From: Epiperipatus broadwayi
Taxonomy: Eukaryota > Onychophora > Udeonychophora > Euonychophora > Peripatidae
NCBI GenBank assembly: GCA_028023455.1
Contig: JAQFVV010000112.1
Location: forward strand, 312,001-376,000
Direction: 5' to 3'
Length of the DNA: 64,000 nucleotides
The notes under the pieces were generated by a model that was not told the DNA's origin, did not search any database, and saw only the letters and a program-made list of their open reading frames with translations. Position 1 is the first letter of the stretch. Each line of letters opens with the position of its first letter. The position numbers and the translations under genes were made by a program. Of this stretch, positions 13,571 to 23,781 are shown piece by piece.

Positions 13571-13604
13571 GACAGTTTCAACTGTCCAGCAGTCTTCATC
13601 AGAG
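13571..13604 (-). ncRNA. Small hammerhead ribozyme motif in PLE-1 3' end
   Basis: Minus strand: CTGATGA, A, GACTG, loop CTGGA, CAGTT, GAAA, CTGTC. GACTG and CAGTT pair over five bases (one G-U), giving helix II, and CTGATGA and GAAA are the invariant hammerhead core boxes. Helix III is almost absent (A-C-U-G-U), as in the small hammerhead variants described in Penelope-like elements, which were reported to cleave as dimers. Cleavage would be expected after the C of CTGTC. It lies in the PLE terminal region, where such ribozymes are known. The 59.1-kb and 27.2-kb PLE ends carry the same motif. Activity is inferred, not shown. Confidence 0.7.
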
Positions 13605-13639
13605 CTACAATATTTGAATGATATAAATACATAACCATT

Positions 13640-13880
13640 ATTTCATATATATAATATACATACATTTGTATATCAAAATGTATACACATTTATCCCTTAA
13701 ACATACATGTATAGATCCACATATACCCATAGACATATATATATAATCTATGTATACATATGTATATTAAGATATATACACATATATCCTTTAAACATAC
13801 ATATATAGATACACATACATCCATAGCCATATATACAAATCTATATATACATATATAATTACACTTCCATATATATATAT
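13640..13880. repeat. Two ~94-bp minisatellite units in PLE-1 3' region
   Basis: The phrases 'ttatcccttaaacatacat' (about 13,691) and 'atatcctttaaacatacat' (about 13,785), each followed by 'atagat(c/a)cacata...ccatag(a/c)catatata', define two units. The inverted arm at 26,932-27,130 carries the matching reverse-complement units (ttaaaggaaatatg, ttaaaggatatata). The RTE insertion site lies in this repeat. Confidence 0.6.
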
Positions 13881-14262
13881 ATATACAACCTACTTATAAA
13901 AGTATATCTAATACACAGTTTTTAAATTATTACATTTTAAGAACTATTTTATTTTTAATTTTTAATTTTTTTTTTAATACTACCCTTTTATTACTTTTTT
14001 ATTAATATTATTTTATTTTATAATTTTTATCTTTCATCTTTTCTTCCTATCTATCTTTTTTAATTATTATCTAATATATAATATCTTTTTATTTTTTATT
14101 TTAATATCTATAATTTTAATTTTTACCTTTTTATTATTTCTATATTAATAATTTATATTTTTATATAATTCCCTATTTATTTTTACCTACTATACTCAAT
14201 TTCTTCTACTTTTTAAATAACTGATTTTTTTCAAAATCAACTAACTTCTTTTAATGTGATGT

Positions 14263-16890
14263 ATTTGGCTTCTCCTTAAACGAAGTCAAGAATATCTCAG
14301 CAATTATGCCCAGATAAACCTGTTAGCCATTTTATTCTCCATTCCCCACTCTTAAGTCTTCCCATATTCTGCCCCATCCCATTTCCACAACATAAACTTT
14401 GTCAACTCTATGGCCTTTATATCTAAATCCCCCTTATCTCTTCGCAAACCCAACATAAAAACTAATAACTCACTTTCTGTATAGTCACTTTGTTCATGTC
14501 TATCCTCCCATAACTTCATTATCTGTACCCTTTCTGCTTTCAAGCATTTACATTCAATCAACAGGTGCCTAATATTTTCTATACCTTCCTTACACAATCT
14601 GCACACTAAATTATCCATGGTTTTCCATTTACATGTATATTCTCTTGTTGCTAAAGATCCCATTCGAGCCTTAAATAATAAACTACTTTCCTTACTATTA
14701 TCATAAATTAACTCGCATCCAATATTCTGTTTACTTCTATATATATTTAAACTCTTCTTACCCTCCATACTAGTTCTCCATCTCTCCAACTCCCTATTTT
14801 TTATTAATGCTTCTATTCTTTTATCCCATTCCTTACCACTATAACACTCAACAATCCTCCTAACACAATCATCCCACCTTTTATACAAGTATACTGATAT
14901 AAATTCTTTATCCAAATCTTTTGCATACCACATTACCTTTCTCACCCATCTTGTTACCTGCCCTTTACTCATAACCCAATTGAACACTATTTTTGCTATT
15001 CTTTTACTATCCATAAACTGCAACCTACCAAACATTTTCATTTTACTTTTTGCATCTCATATAAAAACTTGACCATCCCATTTCTCCTTGAATTGCCTCC
15101 TTTGCTGTCCACATCTCTGCATCTAATGCATGTCTTCCTACTTCCCTTTGTACTTTCTCTAAATAATCTAAAACCCTTTTACTAACACATAATGCATCAT
15201 TACCATATGTTAACCCTGCTACTGCAACTCCCTTCCATACAATTCTAGCTACATCATATTTATTATATGAAAACACTGTTAGTTCCTTTACCAAACCTTT
15301 TCTTTTCTTTGCTTCATTTATCAATTTTTTCTCCCATTCATCCAAGCAATTTTCCTGATTACATAAGATGATTCCCAAATACCTATATCTATCCACCACA
15401 CTTAACTTTATATCCCCCAATAAAAATTCTACATCTTCTCTTTCCCCAGTATTAGCCATCATTATATTTGATTTTTTCTTCACTAAATTTAATCCCCATC
15501 TCTTTACCTACCCTTGCACATGTCCTCAACATAATTTCCATATCTTCTTTCTGCACACAAAAAGATATCATCTGCAAAAAAAAGACCCGACAAAATATAT
15601 ACTCCCTTGCCACCTATTAATGGTATCTCTACCCCTCTTCCTAGTCTTTCTATTGCTTTCTCCATTTTACTCAAAAACAACAAAAACAAAATAGGTGACA
15701 TAGGGCATCCTTGCCTTAATCCCACCCCATTTTTAACTTTAACTGATTCTATATCCCCTAACTGGTAAGTATAATAATTATTTTCATATAATTTCTTAAT
15801 AATATTTACTAAAGCTTCATCCATTCCCAAATTGGCTAACCTTACCCATAATCTATTTCTATTTACTCTATCATATGCTTTCTCTACATCTATAAAACTC
15901 ATATATAATGATCTACCTGAATTCCTACTCATCTCCATAAGTTGTGTAACTACAAACAAACTATCTCCTTTATGCCTATTTGTTCTAAAACCTTCTTACA
16001 TCCCCCCCACTACATTATTTTCTTCCATCCATTTTACAACTCTTCTAGCTACCATATATGAAAAAACTTTATATAAAACTGATGTTACCACTATTGGTCT
16101 ATAATTGTTTAACTTTCTATGATCTTTATCCTTCCCTTTAAATAATAATCTTATTCTTGTATTACTCCAGCTAACTGGAAAAACTGTCTTCTGTGCCATT
16201 TTATTAAAACATGATAATAACTTTGCTTTTGCTCTATGCCCTAAATTCATTACCATCTCTGCTGCCCATCCATCTAAACCTCTTGCCTTTCCACTTTTCA
16301 ATCTCTTCCCTGCCTCATTCAATTCATTTTTTGTGAACCTAATATTCCCATTACTAACTGCTTTCATTTTTTCTATCACTACTTCCTTCACATCTAACAT
16401 CTTTTCTATATCCATTACATATCTATTTAAGATTCTCTCTACCTCTTCTCTAGAGTTACACTCTATTCCCTCATCATCTATTAATACTATCTCTCTTTCC
16501 CCTACATTTCTCCTTTTAATGTAATTCCAAATTTTTTTACTCCCATCTCTTCCACTTTTATTAATATCCTCCAACAATTTACTATTTAACTTCATCCTCT
16601 CTCTATAATTATCCATTTTAGCCAACTTCTTCTTTTCTAAGTACTTTCTCCATTTATCATTAATATCATTTTCACTTTCTTTGTTCTTAATAGCACACTT
16701 ATATTCTCTGCATACTTTTTTCCCCTCTTTTACACTTTTACTAACTCTCATTTTTATTACTTTTATTCTTCTGCATATTCTCAACTAAAACCCTATTTGC
16801 CACTTTTTCTTAACACATGGTCGCATGTATGCTAAAAGTCTCCTGCTATTATTAATATTTTTACTTCCCAACTTCATTAGGAAAGGTAAT
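14263..16890 (-). mobile_element. LINE-B, 5'-truncated non-LTR retrotransposon
   Basis: Minus-strand LINE inserted in PLE-1. Coding runs from about 16,880 down to 14,352, followed by a short 3' region to about 14,263, where PLE-1 sequence resumes. The endonuclease domain is absent, so the copy is 5'-truncated, the usual outcome of target-primed reverse transcription. Its 5' end abuts the 5' end of LINE-A1 across an oligo-T tract (about 16,891-16,911). No target-site duplication was recognised. Confidence 0.75.
14352..16784 (-). pseudogene. LINE-B reverse transcriptase, frameshifted
   Basis: The coding region falls into four frames: 15,996-16,784 (thumb-side linker and start of RT), 15,504-15,959 (RT core), 15,043-15,483 and 14,352-15,041 (C-terminus). 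Visible RT motifs in order: LNNYRPIVVTSVLYKVF (palm entry), MSFIDVEKAYDRVN (motif A), GLRQGCPMSPILF (motif B), and FADDIFLCAE (motif C, the catalytic ADD). A stop (TAA) follows NVVGGM at about 15,996. The C-terminus has a CRLC...HLLIEC zinc-binding cluster of the kind found after the RT in many LINEs. The upstream part is lysine/arginine rich. The gene reverse-transcribes and inserts its own RNA; here it is dead. The clade is not clear: the layout recalls single-polyprotein LINEs of the Jockey/I/CR1 group, but this is a guess. Confidence 0.8.
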
Positions 16891-16996
16891 TAAAATTTTT
16901 TTTTTTTTTTTTAAAGTAAAAAATTTATATACATATCATAAAAGTTTGCAATTATTTGTTGTGCGGCTGTGAAAAACAAACACTTAGATAATGTAA

Positions 16997-18702
16997 ATGG
17001 CTGATGTGAGTGAAAAAGCAAACGTAAAAAATAATGTCACTTTAATAGATAAAAAAACTTTCACTGATATTGCGAAAAAAACACAACAGAAACTACGAGC
17101 ATAATTTTTAATCCCTCTTCCCAAAGATTTAGAAGATCTACCACTAGTGATATTGAAAGTTTAGATTTGCAAAATCAAAATGGAGAAGGAACACAATTCC
17201 CCCCTTCTGTAATATGGAATGCTGATATGCTAGATAGCATTTCTGAGAAATTCCACAACACAATTTCTAATGGTCTTTTTAACACTTTCCATCATTTTTT
17301 CACAGATTGTTCAATAGTTTTATCAGCCACAGGTATTAATTGTTCTTTGTATAAATTCCCAAGAGCGTTACTATATGAAGCACTCGCTCTGCACAATCTA
17401 TGGGATAGTGTTCTATGCTTAGCTGATCATCCCAATCAAAGATACCTTATCATAGAATTTCATGATCCAAACCAAAAAAATAGATTTAAAATGAAGATCA
17501 AAACACTGGGTCAATTTGCTCTAATTGCTGTAGATGAAAACAAACAGAAATACATAACTGGCATGTTGAAAAATGCATACCTAGGCTACTCCATACAGGA
17601 TTTTAAAAAATTAATGGAGCCATTTGGAAAGGTGGTCTCATTGCAACCAGTTTACCTAAAAGACACTCCAGTTCCAATATACAGCAATAGCTATGAATTT
17701 AAAGTCAAGATAAATAAAAACATTGATCCAACCACTATACCTGCTCAGATTACAGACCAGACCAAGAAGCAACACTTTTTGCCTATATATAAGGGGGTTG
17801 AAGCCACAATGTTTCTCTTGTTCCCAGCATGGACATCTAGCAATAAACTGCACAACAAGCAACACTTTGCCTATATATAAGGGAGTTGAAGCCACAATGT
17901 TTCTCTTGTTCCCAGCATGGACATCTAGCAATAAACTGCACAACAACTCAATGCTTACAATGTAATCAGGTGGGTAAACATACACCTAAATGCATTCATA
18001 ATAAAAACCAAGTCAATAGTGATAAAACATCTAATCCACACATAACCTCTCCCACAAATGAAGATGTTTCACCAATTGAACTCTCCATTGAGCAGACTAA
18101 TCCAGTCCTCAGCCCAATCATTAACATCAGCAGCAAAACTTCTCAGGCCGATAATAACGAAACTCTCACCTCATCAGCCAAACCATGTAAAGAGTTAGAT
18201 CCAACTCATATAGCTAAGGTCCCACACTCAATTTTTCACAATGACAATATCAGCCAATTTCCACCTATAATAAATAAGACCAGCATAGATGTTATGGATA
18301 CACTGACACCACCATTACCAACAATTGAAAGCTGGGACACAGACTACACTGCCAAAAGAAAACCTGGGCAACCACGAAAAGATCAAGGTTGATACCGAAA
18401 TTAACTAAACATGTTCCACTAATAACAGCATTCATAACCCAGAATTCTGTAACCCCCATTTAACAGACACTCAACAAACATAGGAAGCTCTAACTGAGCC
18501 AAAAAATTTTCATCTTTCACTTACCAAAGTCTCAAATTCAAGCAACGAATCAAAAACAAACTCTGAAGATAAACATATATACACTAGTATACCAACAAAT
18601 ATTACACAGTCTCTGGAAAAAAAAAGTAATGCAAACAAATCATCTCTTAAATATTTTGATGCCCTAGATGCCAACCCTGAAAATTTTAATTTCGAGTTGT
18701 AG
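16997..18702 (+). pseudogene. LINE-A1 ORF1, gag-like protein with CCHC zinc knuckles
   Basis: The start ATGGCTGATG at 16,997 is chosen because copy 2 begins ATGGCTACTG in the equivalent place. After a shift near 17,100 the main frame runs 17,167-17,880 and contains FPRALLYEAL, YLIIEF, ITGMLKNAYL and VVSLQPVYLKDTP, all matched in copy 2. The nucleic-acid-binding part carries CFSCSQHGHLAINC (CX2CX4HX4C, a canonical zinc knuckle) and CLQCNQVGKHTPKC (a variant second knuckle). A polar, low-complexity tail ends at a stop at 18,392, or at 18,702 if a frameshift is allowed (KYFDALDANPENFNFEL precedes that stop). ORF1 proteins of this kind coat the LINE RNA. A GACCA duplication near 17,755 and the 89-bp duplication at 17,769 break the frame. 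Confidence 0.75.
17769..17946 (+). repeat. 89-bp tandem duplication spanning the first zinc knuckle
   Basis: Unit 1 (17,769-17,857) and unit 2 (17,858-17,946) both run from 'gcaacacttt' to 'aaactgcacaacaa'. They differ mainly by two extra T in unit 1 (cttttt against cttt) and ggg/gag. Unit 2 keeps the reading frame of copy 2 (EATL...LKPQCFSC); unit 1 is out of frame. Confidence 0.9.
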
Positions 18703-18823
18703 CTGAATTTTTTTCTGCATACAATACTTTTTCTAAATCTTATAAACAAGGCAACAAATGAAATCACAATCCAGTCGATTTAAACATATACTTTAAATTT
18801 TTTTTTCTATATTTACTTTCAAC

Positions 18824-21800
18824 ATGAAAATAAAGATAGGAGCTTTCAATGTTTGAGGTCTAAACTCGATTAAAAAAAACTTCCAGCTAAATAAATGGAT
18901 TCAATTTACACAGCCACACATCCTGGGTCTGCTGAAACAAAAATATATAGTGGTTCTCAGATTGACCCCACAACCTTTTTAAGGACCCAAGGTTTTTCCA
19001 CTTGTTCACGAGATTCATCATCACCTTCAGGAGGCACTGGCCTGGTCATCACAGGAAGCTGCCATTTTTCTTCCTTTAAAATTTTGTATATCGACTCAAA
19101 CCTACTTATAGTCACTTTTCATCACCATACTGTTGCACTCAACATAATTTTTGTTTACATACCTCCTGGACCAGCTGTTATCTCAAGATTACTGCTTACC
19201 ATCAACTCACTACTATCATCAACTTCTTACCCAGTTATCTTAATGGGTGATTTTAACATGAGTTATCACACTTTTGTTTCAAAGTGGCTATATCAACTTG
19301 CAATACCACTTATGAGTGCTGAAGGTTTCTTACCACCCAACTCCATCTCTTTCTACAACAGTTGTTACACCTCACTTATTGACCTGTGTTTTTATTCACC
19401 CATGCTTCATCACTTAATTAAGTTAACACTTAATCCCTCACCTTTCTCTGATCATTCTAGCCAAATGCTTGAACTCAATCTAAGTACAATGCAAACATCG
19501 ACAATTCAACTTCATAAAACAATAAGAATAATTCTTCCTGCACACACTTCTGAATTTTTTGTACTCTGAAACATATATTATGTTATTTAAACTTAGCACT
19601 ATGCAACTTGATCCTGTTCAACGGTACATTTCTTTTATCAACATCCTGTCATTTAATATAAATCATATTACCCAAACCACACCACCACCCTCAAGACTCC
19701 TGACTCTGGCTGATGAGCTACATAAAAGAATCACCATTTGTAAATCTGCTCCAGATTCCTATGCACATATAAAAAGACTTACACAAATTTACAATGACAC
19801 CTGCAATGCTCTAAAAGAGTACCTTGCCATAAAAAAGAAAAAAATCTGTCTAACAAAACAACACACCTGGACACGAGGGTATATTAGATGGGCTCTGGGA
19901 TATCCTTCTACTGTCAGAGTTCCACAAGCACTTGAAACCAATGGTGTTACCAAAGCCGGACACAATATGATAGAGCCAATATACAAATACTTCAAACAAA
20001 AGCTGCAGTCACAGTGTGCCTTCACACCACCTGAAGATCTATTTGGCCAACCAGAGTTAGATAAACCTTTCCATGCTACTGATTTCTTGCAAAAGCTAAC
20101 TGCAATTCCAAACTCTTGTCATCCAGGGCCACATAGAATCCCCAAATTCATATTTTCACATCTCAGTCAGTTTACCACCACATATCTATGTGATTTAGCA
20201 AATTATCTATCACAAAGGCTGTTTAACATAAAAGATCTATATCCAATCTCCTTAGTTCCATTCATCAAAAATCAAGCTTTAATATCCAATCTATCTAATC
20301 TGCGACCAATCTCCATGAGCCCCCTTGGTATTAAAATTCTGGAAAAGGTGCTAAAAGATAAAATCGAACCATATCTCCTCCCTCTATTATCACCAATGCA
20401 ACATGCAAAAAAAGGCTCCTCAACAGGCCAAGCTGCCCTCATTTTCAAAACCATTGTAAACTCAGTTAGAGAGCAAAAAAAGTATGCTCCCATGGCTGTT
20501 CAAATTGACATTGAGGCTGCTTTTGACTCAGTCCCTATTGAAATTTTAATTGAAACACTTGCAGACACCAAAATACCATGCAATCTCTTATACCTACTAA
20601 CCAATCTACTCCTTAGTTGTGAAATCCATATTACAATTAATGGTAGAACATCACCTTCTTTCTCTCCCCACCAATCCATACCTCAAGGATCTCCACTCAG
20701 TTCATTATTATTTATGTTCTACATTAACCCTCTCATAAACAAAATACAACAAAAATTACAAGGAATCCAAATTCCTCACACTGGACAATATGTACCATGT
20801 ATTGCATACATGGATGATTTTACTGTTTTTCTTACATCTAAAAAACAACTACCTACTCTGGAAAAAAATACTTAATGAATACACCCTCAAATATAAACTC
20901 AAAATCAATATTAACAAAACATCAGCTTGGTCTCTTTACACTGGCAATATAAATACACAAGTTTATCATGGGAAACCAACTAATTTCCTTGGTTTTCCTT
21001 TCTACCTAGGGCCCTCTGCAATGAGACAAAACATACAAAAAAAACTGAAAGATGATGCTGAACGTACAACCACTTCTCTCTCCAAAACCTACCTTTCACT
21101 ATATGCAAAAGTATGTCTATTCAATCAGCTTGTAACTACAAAAATAACCTATTACTCACCAATCATAAATTTCACTAAATCTTTCACGTCGTCCATTTAC
21201 TCACTCTGCAGCAAGCTATTATGGTGCAAAAAAGTAGTCTCCATCTCTGTAAAACAACTTAGTCTTCCAACAACTAGAAATGGATTAGGTCTTCACTCCA
21301 TACAAATTTTTCACAAACAAAAAAGTATTAATCTCCTAGCTGCACTGATAAGAAGTTTTCCAGCCCTTGAATGCATTCTTCAAATAACACCCACAGACCG
21401 ACCACCACCTTCACATGTATATTTGTCTTTGCTCGTAAACCAACTTCAAAGCATTTATGATCAGGTGTCTTTTTGGGTGTTGGTAGATACACCTATTGGA
21501 CTATTTATAATATGCTATACCCAGACATAACAACATATCCTCACTCACCCATGCTAAATATGAACAATAGTCTTTTGATGCAGCGATTTAAAAAGTGGTC
21601 AATGGAACCCAAATTTTTTGACTTTCTTCTAAAGGTAAATCTTCATGCTCTACCTACCTCCTACTTCCTTAAATACCGCAGATTTTACAACAAAATTGAT
21701 GCTGTTTGTTCCCTGTGCCACAGGGAAGAAGAAACACAACAGCACCTATTTCACACCTGCATAGGCCTAACAAATACCCGAGAAATTATGATTAACACAT

Positions 21801-22048
21801 ATAGACAAAATAACATCACACTTGATAACCTATTAGAGATACTCAGTAAAGGCTCAATACCAACTGCTCTTGCAACAACTTTTTGTTTATATAGTTTCTG
21901 GTGCACCAGATGTACTTTCTGCCTTGGAGATAATACCACAAAGCACCCAGCCACATTCTCAAAGAAGCTCGAACAATTAAAGGCCAGAGATGGCAAAATT
22001 GCACACCCAGATATATTTGCTGCTACATGGTCACTATTAAAAACTTGA
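18824..22048 (+). pseudogene. LINE-A1 ORF2, endonuclease plus reverse transcriptase
   Basis: About 1,075 codons from ATG 18,824 to TGA 22,046-22,048, broken by an early TGA, by frameshifts near 18,890, 19,560, 20,860 and 21,470, and by small indels. Apurinic-type endonuclease: IGAFNV, GLNSIKKN, GGTGLVI, VYIPPGP, MGDFNMS (catalytic D and N), SLIDLCF and FSDHS (catalytic DH). RT: LRPISMSPLGIKILEKVL, VQIDIEAAFDSVP (motif A), SIPQGSPLSSLLFMFY (motif B), CIAYMDDFTVFL (motif C, YMDD). The C-terminus carries CSLCHREEETQQHLFHTC, a zinc-binding cluster of LINE polyproteins. It is about half identical to copy 2 by eye. I cannot place the clade confidently; a two-ORF LINE with a CCHC ORF1 and no RNase H seen. 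Confidence 0.8.
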
Positions 22049-22262
22049 AACAAAACATAACCTAAAAAACAAATTATGACTTTTCTGTAACAAGAACAAC
22101 TATTTTTTTTTTTTTTGTTTAAACATATCCCTTTCTTTAATTATTCTTTCTGTTTGCTCTAAAGCTATGTAGTTTTAAACCATGTATTTTCAACAATATA
22201 ACTTTGGTTAACAACAAATTCATGTAATCTAATTCGTACAATAAAGTATATTATTGAAACAC

Positions 22263-23385
22263 ATCTCCCTCTGTTATCAATTTTTTAAAACTTATATTCT
22301 ATTTGAAAAATTAAATCTTATAAACCTTTATATGTATAAAAAATATTTACAAGTCTTTACCTATTCCTACATATTAAAACTTTTTACATACTTTTATTAT
22401 TATTATTAATCCTATAAACCAATACTATTTTTAAACTTTTTTTTATTTTTTTTTTAAAATTCTATATATTTCCATACATATATGTATACACATATATAGA
22501 TATATACACTTATCTTTTAGTACTAATAACCCTACCCCATCCCTATTCAAATTTTGTTTTATCTTTTTAATTAATATTGCTTCTTTTGTTTTCCTATCTC
22601 TTCTTTTATTAGTATATCCTATCATTTTTATACTATCTTTCTCAAATATATACCCTGTTTCCATAGTATGCAAATAAATTGGTGACTTTTTCTCATATCT
22701 ATGTTGAATTAACCTTGTAAAAATTGAATTCTTTATCTCACCTACATATTTAATCATTATTTCATTATACCTACAAGATCTATAATCTATTTGTTGTACC
22801 CCATTTATACATTTTCCTATTTCTTTAATATATTTATTTCTAATATATTCATTACTATTTTTCTTTTTTTATTTACTACTTTATATTTAATTACATTATT
22901 ATACTTTTTATTTATTTTCCTAATAATTTTATTAACATTCTTAACTATATTATTATTATTATATGTTTTAACACCTATATACTCCTCCTTATACTATTTT
23001 TCCTATATTTATCCTTCTCTTCTTCTCTATTAACTTCTTTGTATTTTTCTTCTGTTAATTTTATATTCTTCACTATTACTTTCTCTGGATATTCATTTTC
23101 TTTAAATTCCTTGACTATTGATTCTACTTTTTTTATTCTCCTCTTCACTTGAACAATAATTAATAAGTCCTACATATTTTTGAACTAATACTATTTATTT
23201 CATATTTATGATCTGTATTAGAATTCCAACTCATTATATGACTATTCCTATTCATTTTTTTATACACTGGCGTTTCTATTTGACATTTTCCTTTGTCATA
23301 CGTTTTTGTTAATAATATGTCTAAATATGATAACTTATTATCTTTCTTTCCATTGTAAATTTAATATTCTTATCTAAAAAATAAA
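22263..23385 (-). pseudogene. PLE-1 3' coding half: RT C-terminus and GIY-YIG endonuclease
   Basis: Minus strand. From 23,385 down, the segment that follows the RT catalytic motif in PLEs is visible: NIKFTM, then after a one-base shift KKDNKLSYLDILLTKTY, IETPVYKKMNRNSHMSWNS and YEINSISSK. A basic linker follows, then in an open frame (22,443-22,757) the GIY-YIG nuclease: DYRSCRYNEIMIKYVGE, FTRLIQHRYEKKS, HTMETGYIFEKDSIKMIGY and EAILIKKIKQNLNRDGVGLL. The conserved YVGET reads YVGEI. PLE protein joins an RT to this endonuclease for insertion. The RT catalytic core is absent because the copy is 5'-truncated at 23,385, where the inverted terminal arm begins. Confidence 0.8.
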
Positions 23386-23781
23386 ATGAATAAAAATGAA
23401 TAGGGAATTATTGAAGAAAATATAAATTATTAATATAGAAATAATAAAAAGGTAAATTAAAAAATTAAAATTATTGATATTAAAATAAAAGATGATATTA
23501 TATATTAGATAGTAATTAAAAAAGATAGATAGAAAAAAAAGATGAAAGGTATAAATTATAAAATAAAATAATGTTAATAAAGAAGTAATAAAAAAATAGT
23601 TTTAAAAAAAAATTAAAAAATCAAAAAATTAAAAATAAAATAGTTTTTAAAATGTAATAATTTAAAAATTGGGTATTAGATACATTTTTGTATATATATA
23701 TATATGTATTTTATATGTAGGTTGTATATATATGGATGTGTATTTATATGTGTATCTATAGATTTGTATATATGTCTATGG
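23386..23781 (+). repeat. PLE-1 inverted terminal arm, first part
   Basis: Reverse complement of about 13,800-14,215 (shared phrases include atagggaattat, ataaattattaatatagaa, aataataaaaagg, gatatt...aaaa). It joins the truncated coding region head-to-head at 23,385 and is interrupted at 23,781 by the RTE-type LINE, after which it resumes at 26,932. Confidence 0.75.
23768..23781 (+). repeat. Target-site duplication of the RTE-type LINE, left copy
   Basis: ATATATGTCTATGG, repeated exactly at 26,932-26,945 on the other side of the LINE. The two halves of the PLE-1 arm join correctly when one copy and the LINE are removed. Confidence 0.85.

Larger units (their letters stand above)
16900..22262 (+). 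mobile_element. LINE-A copy 1, near full length, two ORFs
   Basis: Plus-strand LINE with a short 5' leader, ORF1 (from 16,997), ORF2 (18,824-22,048), a ~210-bp 3' UTR and the end 'caataaag...attgaaac' at about 22,262, after which PLE-1 sequence resumes (tccctctgttatcaattttt, matching tccctttattatcaatttct near 59,605). Copy 2 at 46.6-51.8 kb has the same order and nearly the same ORF2 length. Both copies are decayed. Confidence 0.8.

Noticed and set aside
15368-16524. Plus-strand open frames at 15,368, 15,832 and 16,333
   Set aside because: They lie antisense to the LINE-B reverse transcriptase and have no features of their own.
17755-17900. Possible programmed frameshift before the zinc knuckle of LINE-A ORF1
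   Set aside because: Both LINE-A copies need a frame change near this place, but copy 1 is explained by a GACCA duplication and an 89-bp duplication. Its second unit is in frame, and copy 2 has a simple one-base change. No shared slippery site.
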